Assembly (NCBI GenBank): GCA_024404245.1
Contig: JAKSQH010000002.1
Location: forward strand, 26,346-90,345
Length of the DNA: 64,000 nt
From: Clostridia bacterium
Lineage (GTDB): Bacteria; Bacillota; Clostridia; Christensenellales; Aristaeellaceae
Reading direction: 5' to 3'
Part shown: in pieces, positions 41,969 through 50,827 of the stretch
Layout of the letters: the number at the start of each line of letters is the position of its first letter
Position numbering within the stretch: the first letter of the stretch is position 1
Position numbers and translations under genes: made by a program
The notes under the pieces: generated by a model
Database searches by the model: none
The model's input: the letters and a program-made list of their open reading frames with translations, nothing else
What the model was told of the DNA's origin: nothing

Positions 41969-44290
41969 ATGATCAGGTTCAGATGTAAAACCGAACGGAC
42001 TGATTTCAGACCGATACAGGAATTGCCCGGATGGCTGTCGGCGATTCTTCGCGCGAGGGGAATATCGACATATGAGTCCGCCGTGCGGTTTCTGAATCCC
42101 GATATTACGATGCTTCATGACCCTTATATGTTATCCGGCATGCGGGAAACCGTTCGCCTGATCGGAAAAGCCGCGGCAGAGGGAATGAAAACCGTGGTTT
42201 ACGGTGATTACGATGTGGACGGTGTATGCGCGACCGCCATCATGCTGGAAACGCTGCGTGATATCGGTATTAATGCCGATTTCCGGATTCCGGACAGGCA
42301 CAGCGAAGGCTACGGACTGCATGAGGAGATTATCAGAGATCTCGCGCGGGATTATCAGCTGCTGATAACCGTTGACTGCGGGATAACCAACCGCGCGGAG
42401 GCGGAACTCGCGCGGTCTCTCGGTATGACGGTGATTGTGACGGATCACCATGAGCCGGGAGATATCCTGCCGGAGGCGGATGCCGTGATGGATCCGCTGC
42501 TGGGCGACTATCCGTTCCGCAGACTGTGCGGTGCGGGTGTGGCGCTGAAAATATGCCAGGCGCTTTGCGGTAATGACGGCGTGATGAAAAGGATTGATCT
42601 GGCAGCGTTGGCCACGGTGGCTGACGTGGTGCCTCTGCTGGATGAGAACCGTGTGATTGTGACGGAAGGATTGGAAAAAATCAACGGTGCTTCATGCAGA
42701 ACCGGAATTTCGGCGCTTCTGCGTGAAAGCGGAAGCAATGAACCGCTGAAGGCGTCCGGAATCGCGTTCAGACTGGCACCGAGACTGAACGCCGGCGGAA
42801 GGCTGGAGCATGCTGCCCAGTGTGTTACGCTTCTTTTGACGGAAGACCGCGCGGAAGCTGATCAGATAGCGCGTCATCTGGAGGAAAACAACAGAAAACG
42901 GCAGGAAATTGAGCACGAAATGCTCGGTGAAGCTGAGGATATCATTCGCCGGGATACGGATTTTGTTAAGGACCGCGTGCTGATCGCGGCCGGAGAAGGC
43001 TGGAACAACGGAATCATCGGCCTGGCAGCGGGGCGAATCTGCGAGAAGTACCATTATCCTACGATCATTCTGTCGGTAAACGGTGACACAGCTACCGGAA
43101 GCTGCCGGTCCATTCCGGGTGTGAACATATACAGAATGCTGTCAGAATGCGCGGATCTGTTTGAAAGATTCGGCGGACATGAGCAGGCCGCCGGGCTGAC
43201 CGTGAAAACGGACAGAATCAACGAACTGCGTGCGCGCCTGAATAACGCCGTGAGACAGTACTGTGATCAGGAATGCTATCTTCCCGTAGGAGAATATGAC
43301 CTGGCGGTCAGGCTGAAGGATATCAGCCTTGAAATGACAGACCGGCTGGAAATGCTGGAACCGACAGGGTGCGGTAATCCGCCGCCGGTGTTCCTGACAG
43401 CGGGTGTGTATGTACAGGAAGCGCGCAGAGTCGGCAGGGACGGAAGTCACCTCAAGCTCTCGCTGCTTGACGGAAACAGCCGGTTGGACGGAATCGCGTT
43501 TTCGAAAGGATATCTCGCGGAGGATGATCTTCGCTGCATTGACATTCTGTATACACCGCAACGGAATGAATTCAACGGAAAGGTGACTGCCCAGGTTCAG
43601 GTTGATGAGATACGGCCTGTACCCGGAAAAAACGCGATACCGGACAATGATCAACATTTCGGCATGCTTTTGCAGGAAATACGGACGAACGCGGCGAACG
43701 ATACAGGATACTCCGGCACAGCCGAAACCGGAGTTATATCGGAGGCATCGGTAAAGACGATGCTGAAGGAACCGCAGGGAACGCTGGCACTGACTTTTGA
43801 CCGGGACCGCGCCGGCAGCCTGGCAGCTGAAACAGGTGCCGATACAGCCACCGGGAAGGTTCGCGATGAACGCTGCTTTTCAACGGTTTTGTTCGCGCCG
43901 GATACGCGGTGCCTGACCGGTCAATGGCAGAGGATCATCCTGGCTGACGGAACAGCCGTACCGGGACTGTATACCCACATACGCGATCTGTTTCCGGATG
44001 CGGAGGTTTTTACCGCAACGGAAAACACCGGTGTGTCGGAGAAAGTCAGGAACCTGTTTATGGACCGTGATACCCTGGGCACCGCGTATCTCGCACTGAA
44101 GAAAAACGGGAGCATCAGGGCGGCGGCGGGAAACAGCGGCATCAGTGAGGAACGCGTTATGACAGCTGCCGCGATTTTTGAGGAGATCGGTCTGGCACGC
44201 GTTTCAGAGAACGCGATAACGCTGTTGCCATCCAAAGAAAAGAAACGGATTGAGGACAGCAGACTGTGGCGGCTGCTTGAGAAGTTGTAA
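41969..44290 (+). CDS. recJ: Single-stranded-DNA-specific exonuclease RecJ
   Basis: 5'-3' exonuclease of the DHH superfamily used in recombination and mismatch or base-excision repair. The 773-residue protein has YGDYDVDGVCATA (about 78-90), DCGI, the DHH motif in VTDHHEPGD (about 158), and the DHHA1 GSCRSIPGVN and FGGHEQAAG segments. An OB-fold and a Firmicute-type C-terminal extension follow. CAGGAG lies eight bases before the ATG. A weak TATACA at 41944-41949 may be part of its promoter. It heads a recJ-rel-dtd-MBL-hemZ series. Confidence 0.95.
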   Translation: MIRFRCKTERTDFRPIQELPGWLSAILRARGISTYESAVRFLNPDITMLHDPYMLSGMRETVRLIGKAAAEGMKTVVYGDYDVDGVCATAIMLETLRDIGINADFRIPDRHSEGYGLHEEIIRDLARDYQLLITVDCGITNRAEAELARSLGMTVIVTDHHEPGDILPEADAVMDPLLGDYPFRRLCGAGVALKICQALCGNDGVMKRIDLAALATVADVVPLLDENRVIVTEGLEKINGASCRTGISALLRESGSNEPLKASGIAFRLAPRLNAGGRLEHAAQCVTLLLTEDRAEADQIARHLEENNRKRQEIEHEMLGEAEDIIRRDTDFVKDRVLIAAGEGWNNGIIGLAAGRICEKYHYPTIILSVNGDTATGSCRSIPGVNIYRMLSECADLFERFGGHEQAAGLTVKTDRINELRARLNNAVRQYCDQECYLPVGEYDLAVRLKDISLEMTDRLEMLEPTGCGNPPPVFLTAGVYVQEARRVGRDGSHLKLSLLDGNSRLDGIAFSKGYLAEDDLRCIDILYTPQRNEFNGKVTAQVQVDEIRPVPGKNAIPDNDQHFGMLLQEIRTNAANDTGYSGTAETGVISEASVKTMLKEPQGTLALTFDRDRAGSLAAETGADTATGKVRDERCFSTVLFAPDTRCLTGQWQRIILADGTAVPGLYTHIRDLFPDAEVFTATENTGVSEKVRNLFMDRDTLGTAYLALKKNGSIRAAAGNSGISEERVMTAAAIFEEIGLARVSENAITLLPSKEKKRIEDSRLWRLLEKL

Positions 44291-44302
44291 GGAGGGATAC
44301 GG

Positions 44303-46507
44303 ATGAGCTTTGCCGATTGTGATGTGATGCCCCTGGAGAACATGATCGCCCGCGTGCAGAAGTATCATCCGGGTGAAGGGTATCAGATTGTTGAAAAGGC
44401 CTGGCATTTCGCTGAAAAAGCGCATGAAGGTCAGTTCAGAAAAAGCGGTGAACCGTACTTTATTCATCCGTGCGTCGTTGCTGGCATACTGACTGATCTG
44501 ATGATCGACCCGCCTACAATAGCCGCCGGATTGCTGCATGATACGGTGGAAGACTGTGAAGGCATCGGAACGGATACGATCCGCGATGAATTCGGTAGCG
44601 AAGTCGCTGCCCTTGTTGACGGCGTAACGAAACTGAACAAGCTTGACTTTGCCGACAGGGAGGAAGCGCAGGCGGAAAGCCTGAGAAAAATGATCCTCGC
44701 GATGAGCAAGGACATACGCGTTGTACTGATCAAACTGGCTGACCGGCTGCACAATATGCGGACGCTGCGCTTTCAGCCGGAAAACAGACGGGTTGCCATC
44801 GCGCATGAAACGCTTGAAATATACGCGCCGCTCGCGCACAGGCTCGGTGTATACGCCATTAAACAGGAGCTGGAGGATCTGAGCCTGCGGTATATTGATC
44901 CTGACGGTTACAGGCGGATTGTGCAGCTGGTCGGAATGAAACGCGCCGAGAGGCAGGAACATATTCAGCTGGTGGTTGACGAGCTGACCCAGAAACTGGA
45001 CGAACAGCATATCCGGTATGATATTGACGGACGTTCCAAGCATTTCTATTCGATTTACAGGAAAATGGTGCTCCAGAACAAGCCGTTTGATCAGATTTAT
45101 GACCTGATCGCGATCAGGGTTATTGTTGATACCGTACCGGACTGCTATACCGTGCTCGGCATTGTGCATACCCTGTGGAACCAGGTTCCGGGAAGATTCA
45201 AGGATTACATATCCGTACCCAAGGCAAACATGTACCAGTCGCTTCACACAACGGTAGTCGGCGGGAGAAAGATACCGTTTCCGTTTGAGGTTCAGATACG
45301 TACCTGGGAGATGCACCGGATCGCGGAATACGGGATTGCCGCGCACTGGCGCTATAAAGAAGGAACAACGGCGGCAAGCGATCTTGACAGCAAACTGAGC
45401 TGGGTGAGGCAGATTCTGGACTGGCAGAGTGATGCCCGGGACGGCAAGGAATTTGTGGATACACTGAAAACGGACCTTTTCAGTGAAGAAGTATTTCTTT
45501 TTACCCCCAAAGGCGACGTGATCTCCATGCCGAAGGGCGCGACGCCTCTTGACTTCGCCTACAGGATTCACAGCGCGGTCGGTAACAAATGTGTCGGCGC
45601 CAAGATCAACGGAAAAATCGTTCCGCTGGAAACAACGCTGGAAACGGGTGACAGGGTTGAAATCATGACATCCGCGTCCTGCAAGGGCCCGAGCACGGAC
45701 TGGCTGCGCATCTGCAAAACGCCGCAGGCAAAAGCGAAGATCAGGCAGTTCCTGAAGAAGGAACTGAAAGAAGAGAACATCGAGCTCGGAAAGAGCATGA
45801 TTGAGCGTGAATGCACGCACCGCGGTGTGCGTCCGTCCGATCTGCTCAGGAGCGAGTATTTCGAAACGATACTGAAAAAGTACAGTTTCGCGGATGTTGA
45901 GGATATCTACGGCGCTGTCGGATACGGCGGCATGTCTGCCGTATATGTTGTGACCAAGCTGATGGAGGAACAGAAGGCGCGTGAAGAGCCGGCTGTTCCG
46001 AATCTGGCCGAACTGCCGGAAAAAACAGACGAGCGTCAGCTGCAGAAGCATCGGGCCAACCACGGTGTGGTCATGGTCGGCAATGAGGATCTGGATATTC
46101 CGATACGCTTCGCGAAATGCTGCAGCCCTGTTCCCGGTGATGAAATCGTGGGCTATATCACACGCGGCCGCGGTGTGACAATTCATAAAGCGGAATGCGC
46201 CAACGCGGTCAACGGTGAGGCGGAACGGCGGATTCCCGTGGAATGGGCAGCGACCGAAGGCGGAACATTCTTCGCTTCTATCAAGGTTGTGGCATATGAC
46301 AGGGTCAATCTGCTGGGTGAGATCGCGACGGTAATCGGAGAAATGAATGTGTCCATCCGTGCCGCCAACGCCCAGACGGACGATAAGCAGAAAATATGCA
46401 CGCTGCGGCTGACATTGGACGTAACATCAAGGGAACAGATGGACCGCGTGGTTTCCGCGCTCAGGCGCAAATCCGATATCCTTGATGTATACAGAATTAC
46501 GGGGTGA
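44303..46507 (+). CDS. rel: Bifunctional (p)ppGpp synthetase/hydrolase Rel
   Basis: Makes and degrades the stringent-response alarmone (p)ppGpp. The 734-residue protein has the hydrolase HD domain with LLHDTVEDC (about 75-83), so degradation is likely intact. The synthetase domain carries GRSKHFYSIYRKM and DLIAIRVIV. A TGS domain (FTPKGDVISMPKGATPLDFAYRIHS), the zinc-finger region with CCSPVPGDEIVGYITRGRG, and a C-terminal ACT domain follow. AAGGAGG precedes the ATG. It lies between recJ and dtd, the usual Firmicute order. Confidence 0.97.
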   Translation: MSFADCDVMPLENMIARVQKYHPGEGYQIVEKAWHFAEKAHEGQFRKSGEPYFIHPCVVAGILTDLMIDPPTIAAGLLHDTVEDCEGIGTDTIRDEFGSEVAALVDGVTKLNKLDFADREEAQAESLRKMILAMSKDIRVVLIKLADRLHNMRTLRFQPENRRVAIAHETLEIYAPLAHRLGVYAIKQELEDLSLRYIDPDGYRRIVQLVGMKRAERQEHIQLVVDELTQKLDEQHIRYDIDGRSKHFYSIYRKMVLQNKPFDQIYDLIAIRVIVDTVPDCYTVLGIVHTLWNQVPGRFKDYISVPKANMYQSLHTTVVGGRKIPFPFEVQIRTWEMHRIAEYGIAAHWRYKEGTTAASDLDSKLSWVRQILDWQSDARDGKEFVDTLKTDLFSEEVFLFTPKGDVISMPKGATPLDFAYRIHSAVGNKCVGAKINGKIVPLETTLETGDRVEIMTSASCKGPSTDWLRICKTPQAKAKIRQFLKKELKEENIELGKSMIERECTHRGVRPSDLLRSEYFETILKKYSFADVEDIYGAVGYGGMSAVYVVTKLMEEQKAREEPAVPNLAELPEKTDERQLQKHRANHGVVMVGNEDLDIPIRFAKCCSPVPGDEIVGYITRGRGVTIHKAECANAVNGEAERRIPVEWAATEGGTFFASIKVVAYDRVNLLGEIATVIGEMNVSIRAANAQTDDKQKICTLRLTLDVTSREQMDRVVSALRRKSDILDVYRITG

Positions 46508-46514
46508 TATTGAA

Positions 46515-46964
46515 ATGCGTTGTGTTGTACAGCGGGTAACCGAAGCAAGCGTCAGTACCGGCGGTGAAACCGTAGGCGAAATCGGCAGCGGACTGATGGT
46601 GCTGATCGGTGTCTCCGCGGAGGATACGGACAAAGACCTTCAGTATATGACCGATAAGGTGCCGAACCTGCGGATTTTTGATGACGCGAACGGGGTGATG
46701 AACCTGTCCGTCAAGGACGCAGGCGGCAGTATTCTGGCCGTGAGCCAGTTCACACTGTACGGGGATGCCAGAGGCGGAAGAAGACCGAGTTATATCCGCG
46801 CCGCGGGTCCCGATATGGCCAATGAATTGTATGAAAGGCTCGTCGCATCCTGGCGGGCACAGGGAATTCACGTGGAAACCGGCAGATTCCGTACGGAAAT
46901 GAAGGTTTCGCTCATCAATGACGGACCTGTGACGATTCTGCTGGATTCCGGAAAGCTGTTCTGA
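46515..46964 (+). CDS. dtd: D-aminoacyl-tRNA deacylase
   Basis: Removes D-amino acids and glycine mischarged onto tRNAs. The 149-residue protein starts MRCVVQRVTEASVS and has the two catalytic-pocket motifs, AVSQFTLYGDARGGRRPSY and NDGPVTILLDS (the Gly-cisPro motif of the family). The ribosome binding site is weak (GGGGTGATATTGAA), suggesting dependence on coupling to rel, whose stop is eight bases upstream. Confidence 0.97.
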   Translation: MRCVVQRVTEASVSTGGETVGEIGSGLMVLIGVSAEDTDKDLQYMTDKVPNLRIFDDANGVMNLSVKDAGGSILAVSQFTLYGDARGGRRPSYIRAAGPDMANELYERLVASWRAQGIHVETGRFRTEMKVSLINDGPVTILLDSGKLF

Positions 46965-46966
46965 AC

Positions 46967-47536
46967 ATGACTGATATCAGAATGCTGCAGGTGGGTATGC
47001 TCGGTACCTGCTGTTATATACTGTCCGCCGCGGAAACAGACGCATGTATTGTAATCGACCCGGGAGACGAGCCGGACAGAATCCGCGATGCCGCGGGCGG
47101 GAAAAAGATAGGAGCGATTCTGCTCACACACGGGCACTTTGATCATATAGGAGCCGCCGGCGCACTTATGGGACCTGATACGGAACTGTATATCCATCCG
47201 CTTGACGCGCCGATGCTTTCAAACAGCCGACTGAACGCCGGTATGGGCCTGCTCGGACGGCATATTACGGCTCCGGCTCCGACGAAATTTTTCCGGGACG
47301 GTGAGGATCTTTTCATATCCGGAATACACCTCCGGGTGCTGCATACACCCGGGCATACACCCGGAAGCATATGCCTGATTGCGGACGGGGCAATCTTTAC
47401 CGGGGATACTTTGTTTGAGTTCGGTTACGGACGGACTGACCTGCCCGGAGGGAACCCGGATGATATGAGCAGATCGCTGGAAAAACTGATGCCGCTGACA
47501 CGCGGACTTGAAATATACCCGGGACATGGAGGATAA
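46967..47536 (+). CDS. Metallo-beta-lactamase-fold hydrolase (glyoxalase II-like), short C-terminus
   Basis: MBL-fold hydrolase of 189 residues. The metal motif is LLTHGHFDHIG, with further ligands in HTPGHTPGS, FTGDTLF and the final YPGHGG. Close homologues often continue for about 15-20 residues after the PGHG motif; here a stop follows directly. All visible metal ligands are kept, so it may still be active. It starts two bases after dtd and its last codons contain the GGAGG that serves the next gene. The substrate is unknown; a thioesterase role is typical. Confidence 0.86.
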   Translation: MTDIRMLQVGMLGTCCYILSAAETDACIVIDPGDEPDRIRDAAGGKKIGAILLTHGHFDHIGAAGALMGPDTELYIHPLDAPMLSNSRLNAGMGLLGRHITAPAPTKFFRDGEDLFISGIHLRVLHTPGHTPGSICLIADGAIFTGDTLFEFGYGRTDLPGGNPDDMSRSLEKLMPLTRGLEIYPGHGG

Positions 47537-47537
47537 A

Positions 47538-48965
47538 ATGTCGGAACCCGCATGCTATCTTGAAACAATACAGCCGGAACTTGAGAACGTGGCAAGACTG
47601 TTCGGACTGTCATCTGAACAGTATCCTTTCAGATATGGGATGACGGAGCATGACGGGCGGTATGTATGCACTTTTACCGACGAAACGCATACGGTTACCC
47701 GTACGACCGGCGTGCCGGATGACAGGGATGAGAGACTGCGGATTCTGCACAGAAAACGCGCTGCCAGAAGACTGTGCAAGCAGACGCTGTATGATCTGTG
47801 CCGTGAGGCAACCGGGATTCATCCGCCGTGGGGAAGCCTGACCGGCATCAGACCGACACATCTGATCCGCGAGGCCATGGCTGACGGTATGGACCGGGAG
47901 AATGCCGCGAAACATCTGATAACGGCTTTTGACGTTACGGAGGAAAAAGCGCGTCTGCTGTATGAGATAACTCAGACACAGGATATGCTTCCGCCGCCCG
48001 GCGACCGCTTTATGGATGTTTATATCGGGATCCCTTTCTGCACGACACGGTGTACATACTGCTCATTTTCAAGCGGGGAAATCGGCAACGGGAAACTTGT
48101 AAAGCCGTACATGGACGCGCTCATAAGGGAAATGCGCGGCGGAAAGGAGCTTCTTGCCGCTACCGGCAGGGAACTGAGAGCCGTGTATGTGGGAGGCGGC
48201 ACGCCGACCGCGCTTCCGGAGGCGGAATTCGGACTGCTTCTGGATGAAATGATGAGCGCTTTTCCCGGAGCACGGGAGTATACTGTTGAAGCCGGGCGCC
48301 CCGATACACTCACAAAAGCCAAACTGAAGATGATCCGTGATTCGGGAACCGGCAGAATCAGCATCAACCCGCAGACCATGAATGACCGTACACTAAAGGT
48401 GATCGGCCGCATGCACACCGCGCAGCAGGTGATTGACGCTTACGGGATGGCGCGCGAAGCCGGAATCGGTCATATCAATATGGATGTGATCGCCGGGCTG
48501 CCGGGAGAAACAACCGATGATTTTGCCCGAACTATGGAAGCCGCGCTTCAGCTTAAGCCTGAAAGCCTTACAGTGCATACGCTGGCAATCAAACGTTCAT
48601 CAAGAATGCATCTTGAAAACGCGCCTCTGCCGGACGGTGAAATGACCGCGGAAATGGTCAGAACGGGCCGGGAGACAGCGGGCATTCTCGGCATGCGGCC
48701 TTATTACATGTACCGGCAGAAGTATATGGCGGGCAATCAGGAAAACACCGGTTACGCGCTGCCGGGACACGCGTGCCTGTACAATGTGGATATCATGGAA
48801 GAAACGAGCCATATTCTGGCGCTCGGCGCGGGGGGAATCTCAAAGCGTATCTATCCTGAGGAAGGTCATATCGGCAGGAGCCCCAATGTCAGCAACATTA
48901 ACCAGTATATTGAACGGGTGGATGAGATGATCGACCGGAAAAGGGGACTGTTCGACGTTCTTTGA
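47538..48965 (+). CDS. hemZ: HemZ-like radical SAM protein (coproporphyrinogen dehydrogenase family)
   Basis: Radical-SAM enzyme of 475 residues. An N-terminal domain has the HemZ-specific PPWGSLTGIRPTHLIREAM. The 4Fe-4S motif C-x3-C-x2-C lies in PFCTTRCTYCSF, followed by the HemN-like VYVGGGTPTALPEAE, SINPQTMNDRTLKVIGR, and the C-terminal HACLYNVDIMEE. HemZ in B. subtilis is thought to be an anaerobic coproporphyrinogen oxidase, though the activity of many clostridial members is unproven and no other haem genes are here. The ATG at 47538 follows GGAGGATAAA, inside the end of the MBL gene. A consensus promoter for the next gene overlaps its stop codon. Confidence 0.9.
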   Translation: MSEPACYLETIQPELENVARLFGLSSEQYPFRYGMTEHDGRYVCTFTDETHTVTRTTGVPDDRDERLRILHRKRAARRLCKQTLYDLCREATGIHPPWGSLTGIRPTHLIREAMADGMDRENAAKHLITAFDVTEEKARLLYEITQTQDMLPPPGDRFMDVYIGIPFCTTRCTYCSFSSGEIGNGKLVKPYMDALIREMRGGKELLAATGRELRAVYVGGGTPTALPEAEFGLLLDEMMSAFPGAREYTVEAGRPDTLTKAKLKMIRDSGTGRISINPQTMNDRTLKVIGRMHTAQQVIDAYGMAREAGIGHINMDVIAGLPGETTDDFARTMEAALQLKPESLTVHTLAIKRSSRMHLENAPLPDGEMTAEMVRTGRETAGILGMRPYYMYRQKYMAGNQENTGYALPGHACLYNVDIMEETSHILALGAGGISKRIYPEEGHIGRSPNVSNINQYIERVDEMIDRKRGLFDVL

Positions 48966-48990
48966 CACTTTCCGTGCTGTCTGGTATAAT
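48962..48990 (+). promoter_or_regulatory. Consensus promoter of the acetyltransferase gene
   Basis: Perfect TTGACA (48962-48967), a 17-base spacer and perfect TATAAT (48985-48990). The -35 overlaps the hemZ-like stop codon. Confidence 0.88.
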
Positions 48991-49023
48991 CATATGTCAT
49001 GAACTTTTGAAAGGAACGGTATT

Positions 49024-49827
49024 ATGACGATCGTTCATCCGCAACAGCCTGTTAACGGCATCAGTCCGGAAGATGTGTTCTACGCGGTCGATGATCTCGG
49101 AACACAGACAGGATACGGATACATACTGTATCAGTTCCGGCCCGGATTGTATCCCGATTGCCCTGTGAATATCTATTTTGCCATTGACGGAGATGAATCC
49201 GCCCGTTACCTGCTCTTCGGCGCGCTTGTCGCACGGGCGAGAGTGCTTCAGGCGGCGGATCCGCAGTACCGGGCCCGCCTGTATACATCCATATCCCCGA
49301 CGGACAACGTAATGAAGGAATTCTATCTGCATAACGGATTCGACTGTGACGAAACAGATGATGTGCTCCAGCTTTCCATCCCCTACGGTGACGGAAGGAT
49401 TCCCATGAGCTGTACAGTCGCCCAGACGCCGCTGAATACCTGGGACGAACAGAATTGCCTGATCCAGCGGCTGCAGATGAATGAGATCACATTTATTGAT
49501 CAGAATTATCTCAATACACTGCAGCGCATGCCGCATTTTATGACGCTCGGCTTATACCGCAACGGTCTTCTGATCGGCGAAGTGATTATGGCAGGCGCCG
49601 GCGCGGAGTGTGAGCTTGTGGCGATCTATACGGAGCCGCAAAGCAGAATGCAGGGTATGGCACGCGCGCTTCTGCACAGAATGATGGCTATTATGGCATC
49701 TGAGGGCGTGACCAGAATCACAACACGTATCATGAGCAGAAGCGTACCGCAGCAACGGCTGATGAATGACTTCGGCGCGACTGTGCTCGGCGTGAATACG
49801 GTGTTCCCGGGCATGTATCTGAACTGA
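49024..49827 (+). CDS. GNAT-family N-acetyltransferase, probably two GNAT folds
   Basis: Protein of 267 residues. The C-terminal half has a clear acetyl-CoA site: CELVAIYTEPQSRMQGMARALLHRMM (Gln/Arg-x2-Gly-x-Ala), followed by ITTRIMSRSVPQQRLMNDFGA. The N-terminal half also resembles a GNAT fold (FYLHNGFDCDE) without a clear CoA loop, so the protein may be a tandem GNAT with one active domain. The substrate is unknown. It has a fully consensus promoter and AAAGGAACGG upstream of its ATG, so it is expected to be well expressed as a single gene. Confidence 0.85.
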   Translation: MTIVHPQQPVNGISPEDVFYAVDDLGTQTGYGYILYQFRPGLYPDCPVNIYFAIDGDESARYLLFGALVARARVLQAADPQYRARLYTSISPTDNVMKEFYLHNGFDCDETDDVLQLSIPYGDGRIPMSCTVAQTPLNTWDEQNCLIQRLQMNEITFIDQNYLNTLQRMPHFMTLGLYRNGLLIGEVIMAGAGAECELVAIYTEPQSRMQGMARALLHRMMAIMASEGVTRITTRIMSRSVPQQRLMNDFGATVLGVNTVFPGMYLN

Positions 49828-49831
49828 TCAC

Positions 49832-49860
49832 TTGTCATAATGTGATAAATCTGATACAAT
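49832..49860 (+). promoter_or_regulatory. Promoter of the cyclophilin gene
   Basis: TTGTCA (49832-49837), a 17-base spacer and TACAAT (49855-49860). The leader to the start codon at 49956 is about 90 bases and contains short inverted repeats. Confidence 0.75.
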
Positions 49861-49955
49861 ATCCATGTTTTTGTCCCGGCTGCAGACCGGAAGCATACGG
49901 TTGTATGCCGCCCGACGGGTGAACCGGTAAGCCGCATATGACGAGGAGGATGAAT

Positions 49956-50474
49956 ATGGCACAGAATCCTGTGTTTACAATCACACTTGAAGACGGGGGC
50001 GTCATGACGGGTGAGCTGTATCCCGAAACCGCTCCGCAGTCCGTCGGTAATTTCACCGCGCTGGCCAACAGCGGTTTCTATGACGGACTGATCTTTCACC
50101 GGGTTATTCCCGGATTTATGATTCAGGGCGGCGACCCCAAAGGAATGGGATACGGCGGGCCCGGCTATTCGATCAAAGGTGAGTTCAGGGCAAACGGCGT
50201 GGACAACCCCGTTAAGCATACTTACGGTGTACTGAGCATGGCACGCAGCATGATGCCTGACTCCGCCGGCAGTCAGTTCTTCATTATGACGAGCGACAGT
50301 CCTCATCTGGACGGACAGTACGCCGCATTCGGCAAAGTGCTTGAAGGTATGGAGAACGCGGAAAGAATTGTGAATACACCGCGTGACAGGAACGATAAAC
50401 CTGTTATTCCCCAGATTATCAAGAGTATCCGCGTGGATACATTCGGTATGGTTTATCCCTTCGATCAAATTTGA
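49956..50474 (+). CDS. ppiB: Cyclophilin-type peptidyl-prolyl cis-trans isomerase
   Basis: Cytosolic isomerase of 172 residues; no signal peptide. The catalytic core is intact: [17 protein letters not shown] with the catalytic arginine, then AGSQFFIM and the substrate-binding [21 protein letters not shown] lies six bases before the ATG at 49956; an ATG at 49950 is too close to that site. A hairpin with a long T-tract follows before zapA. Confidence 0.95.
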   Translation: MAQNPVFTITLEDGGVMTGELYPETAPQSVGNFTALANSGFYDGLIFHRVIPGFMIQGGDPKGMGYGGPGYSIKGEFRANGVDNPVKHTYGVLSMARSMMPDSAGSQFFIMTSDSPHLDGQYAAFGKVLEGMENAERIVNTPRDRNDKPVIPQIIKSIRVDTFGMVYPFDQI

Positions 50475-50482
50475 ATCAGGTA

Positions 50483-50524
50483 ACAGCGCGGCATGAGCAT
50501 ACGGCTCGTCTGCGCTGTTTTTTT
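50483..50524 (+). terminator. Terminator/attenuator between ppiB and zapA
   Basis: AACAGCGC (50483-50490) pairs with GCGCTGTT, with an inner GAGC/GCTC pair and a run of seven T reaching 50524. It ends about 15 bases before the zapA start. Confidence 0.75.
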
Positions 50525-50539
50525 CGGAAGGAACGGCAG

Positions 50540-50827
50540 ATGGAACGACTGGAGACAAGGCCGGTAACGGTTCGCATCGCAGGCAGGGCATATACGCTTA
50601 TGACCGATGATCCGCCTGAATATATAAAGCGGGTGGCGGAACTGACCGAAAGAAAGCTGGAGGAAACGGCGATCGCGACCCGTCAGTCGCCGGGCGCGGC
50701 GGCAGTGCTTGCCTGCCTGTCCCTTACGGATGAACTGGTACGGGCGCAGGAAGAAAATTCCGTATTGCGGCGGAGAATGCAGAGGATGACAGAGCATGAA
50801 GATGGAAGTACTTGCACCGGCAGGTGA
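50540..50827 (+). CDS. zapA: Cell division protein ZapA
   Basis: Small coiled-coil protein that bundles FtsZ filaments. The 95 residues show the ZapA N-terminal fold (PVTVRIAGRAYTLMTDDPPEYIKRVAELTERKL) and a C-terminal coiled coil (TDELVRAQEENSVLRRRMQRM). The ATG at 50540 follows GGAAGGAACGG. It overlaps the U32 peptidase gene by 32 bases. The order zapA-U32 peptidase-mutS2 is common in Firmicutes. Confidence 0.88.
   Translation: MERLETRPVTVRIAGRAYTLMTDDPPEYIKRVAELTERKLEETAIATRQSPGAAAVLACLSLTDELVRAQEENSVLRRRMQRMTEHEDGSTCTGR

Noticed and set aside
44204-46186. 660-codon minus-strand open frame opposite rel
   Set aside because: Rel is unmistakable on the plus strand; the reverse frame has no recognisable motifs.
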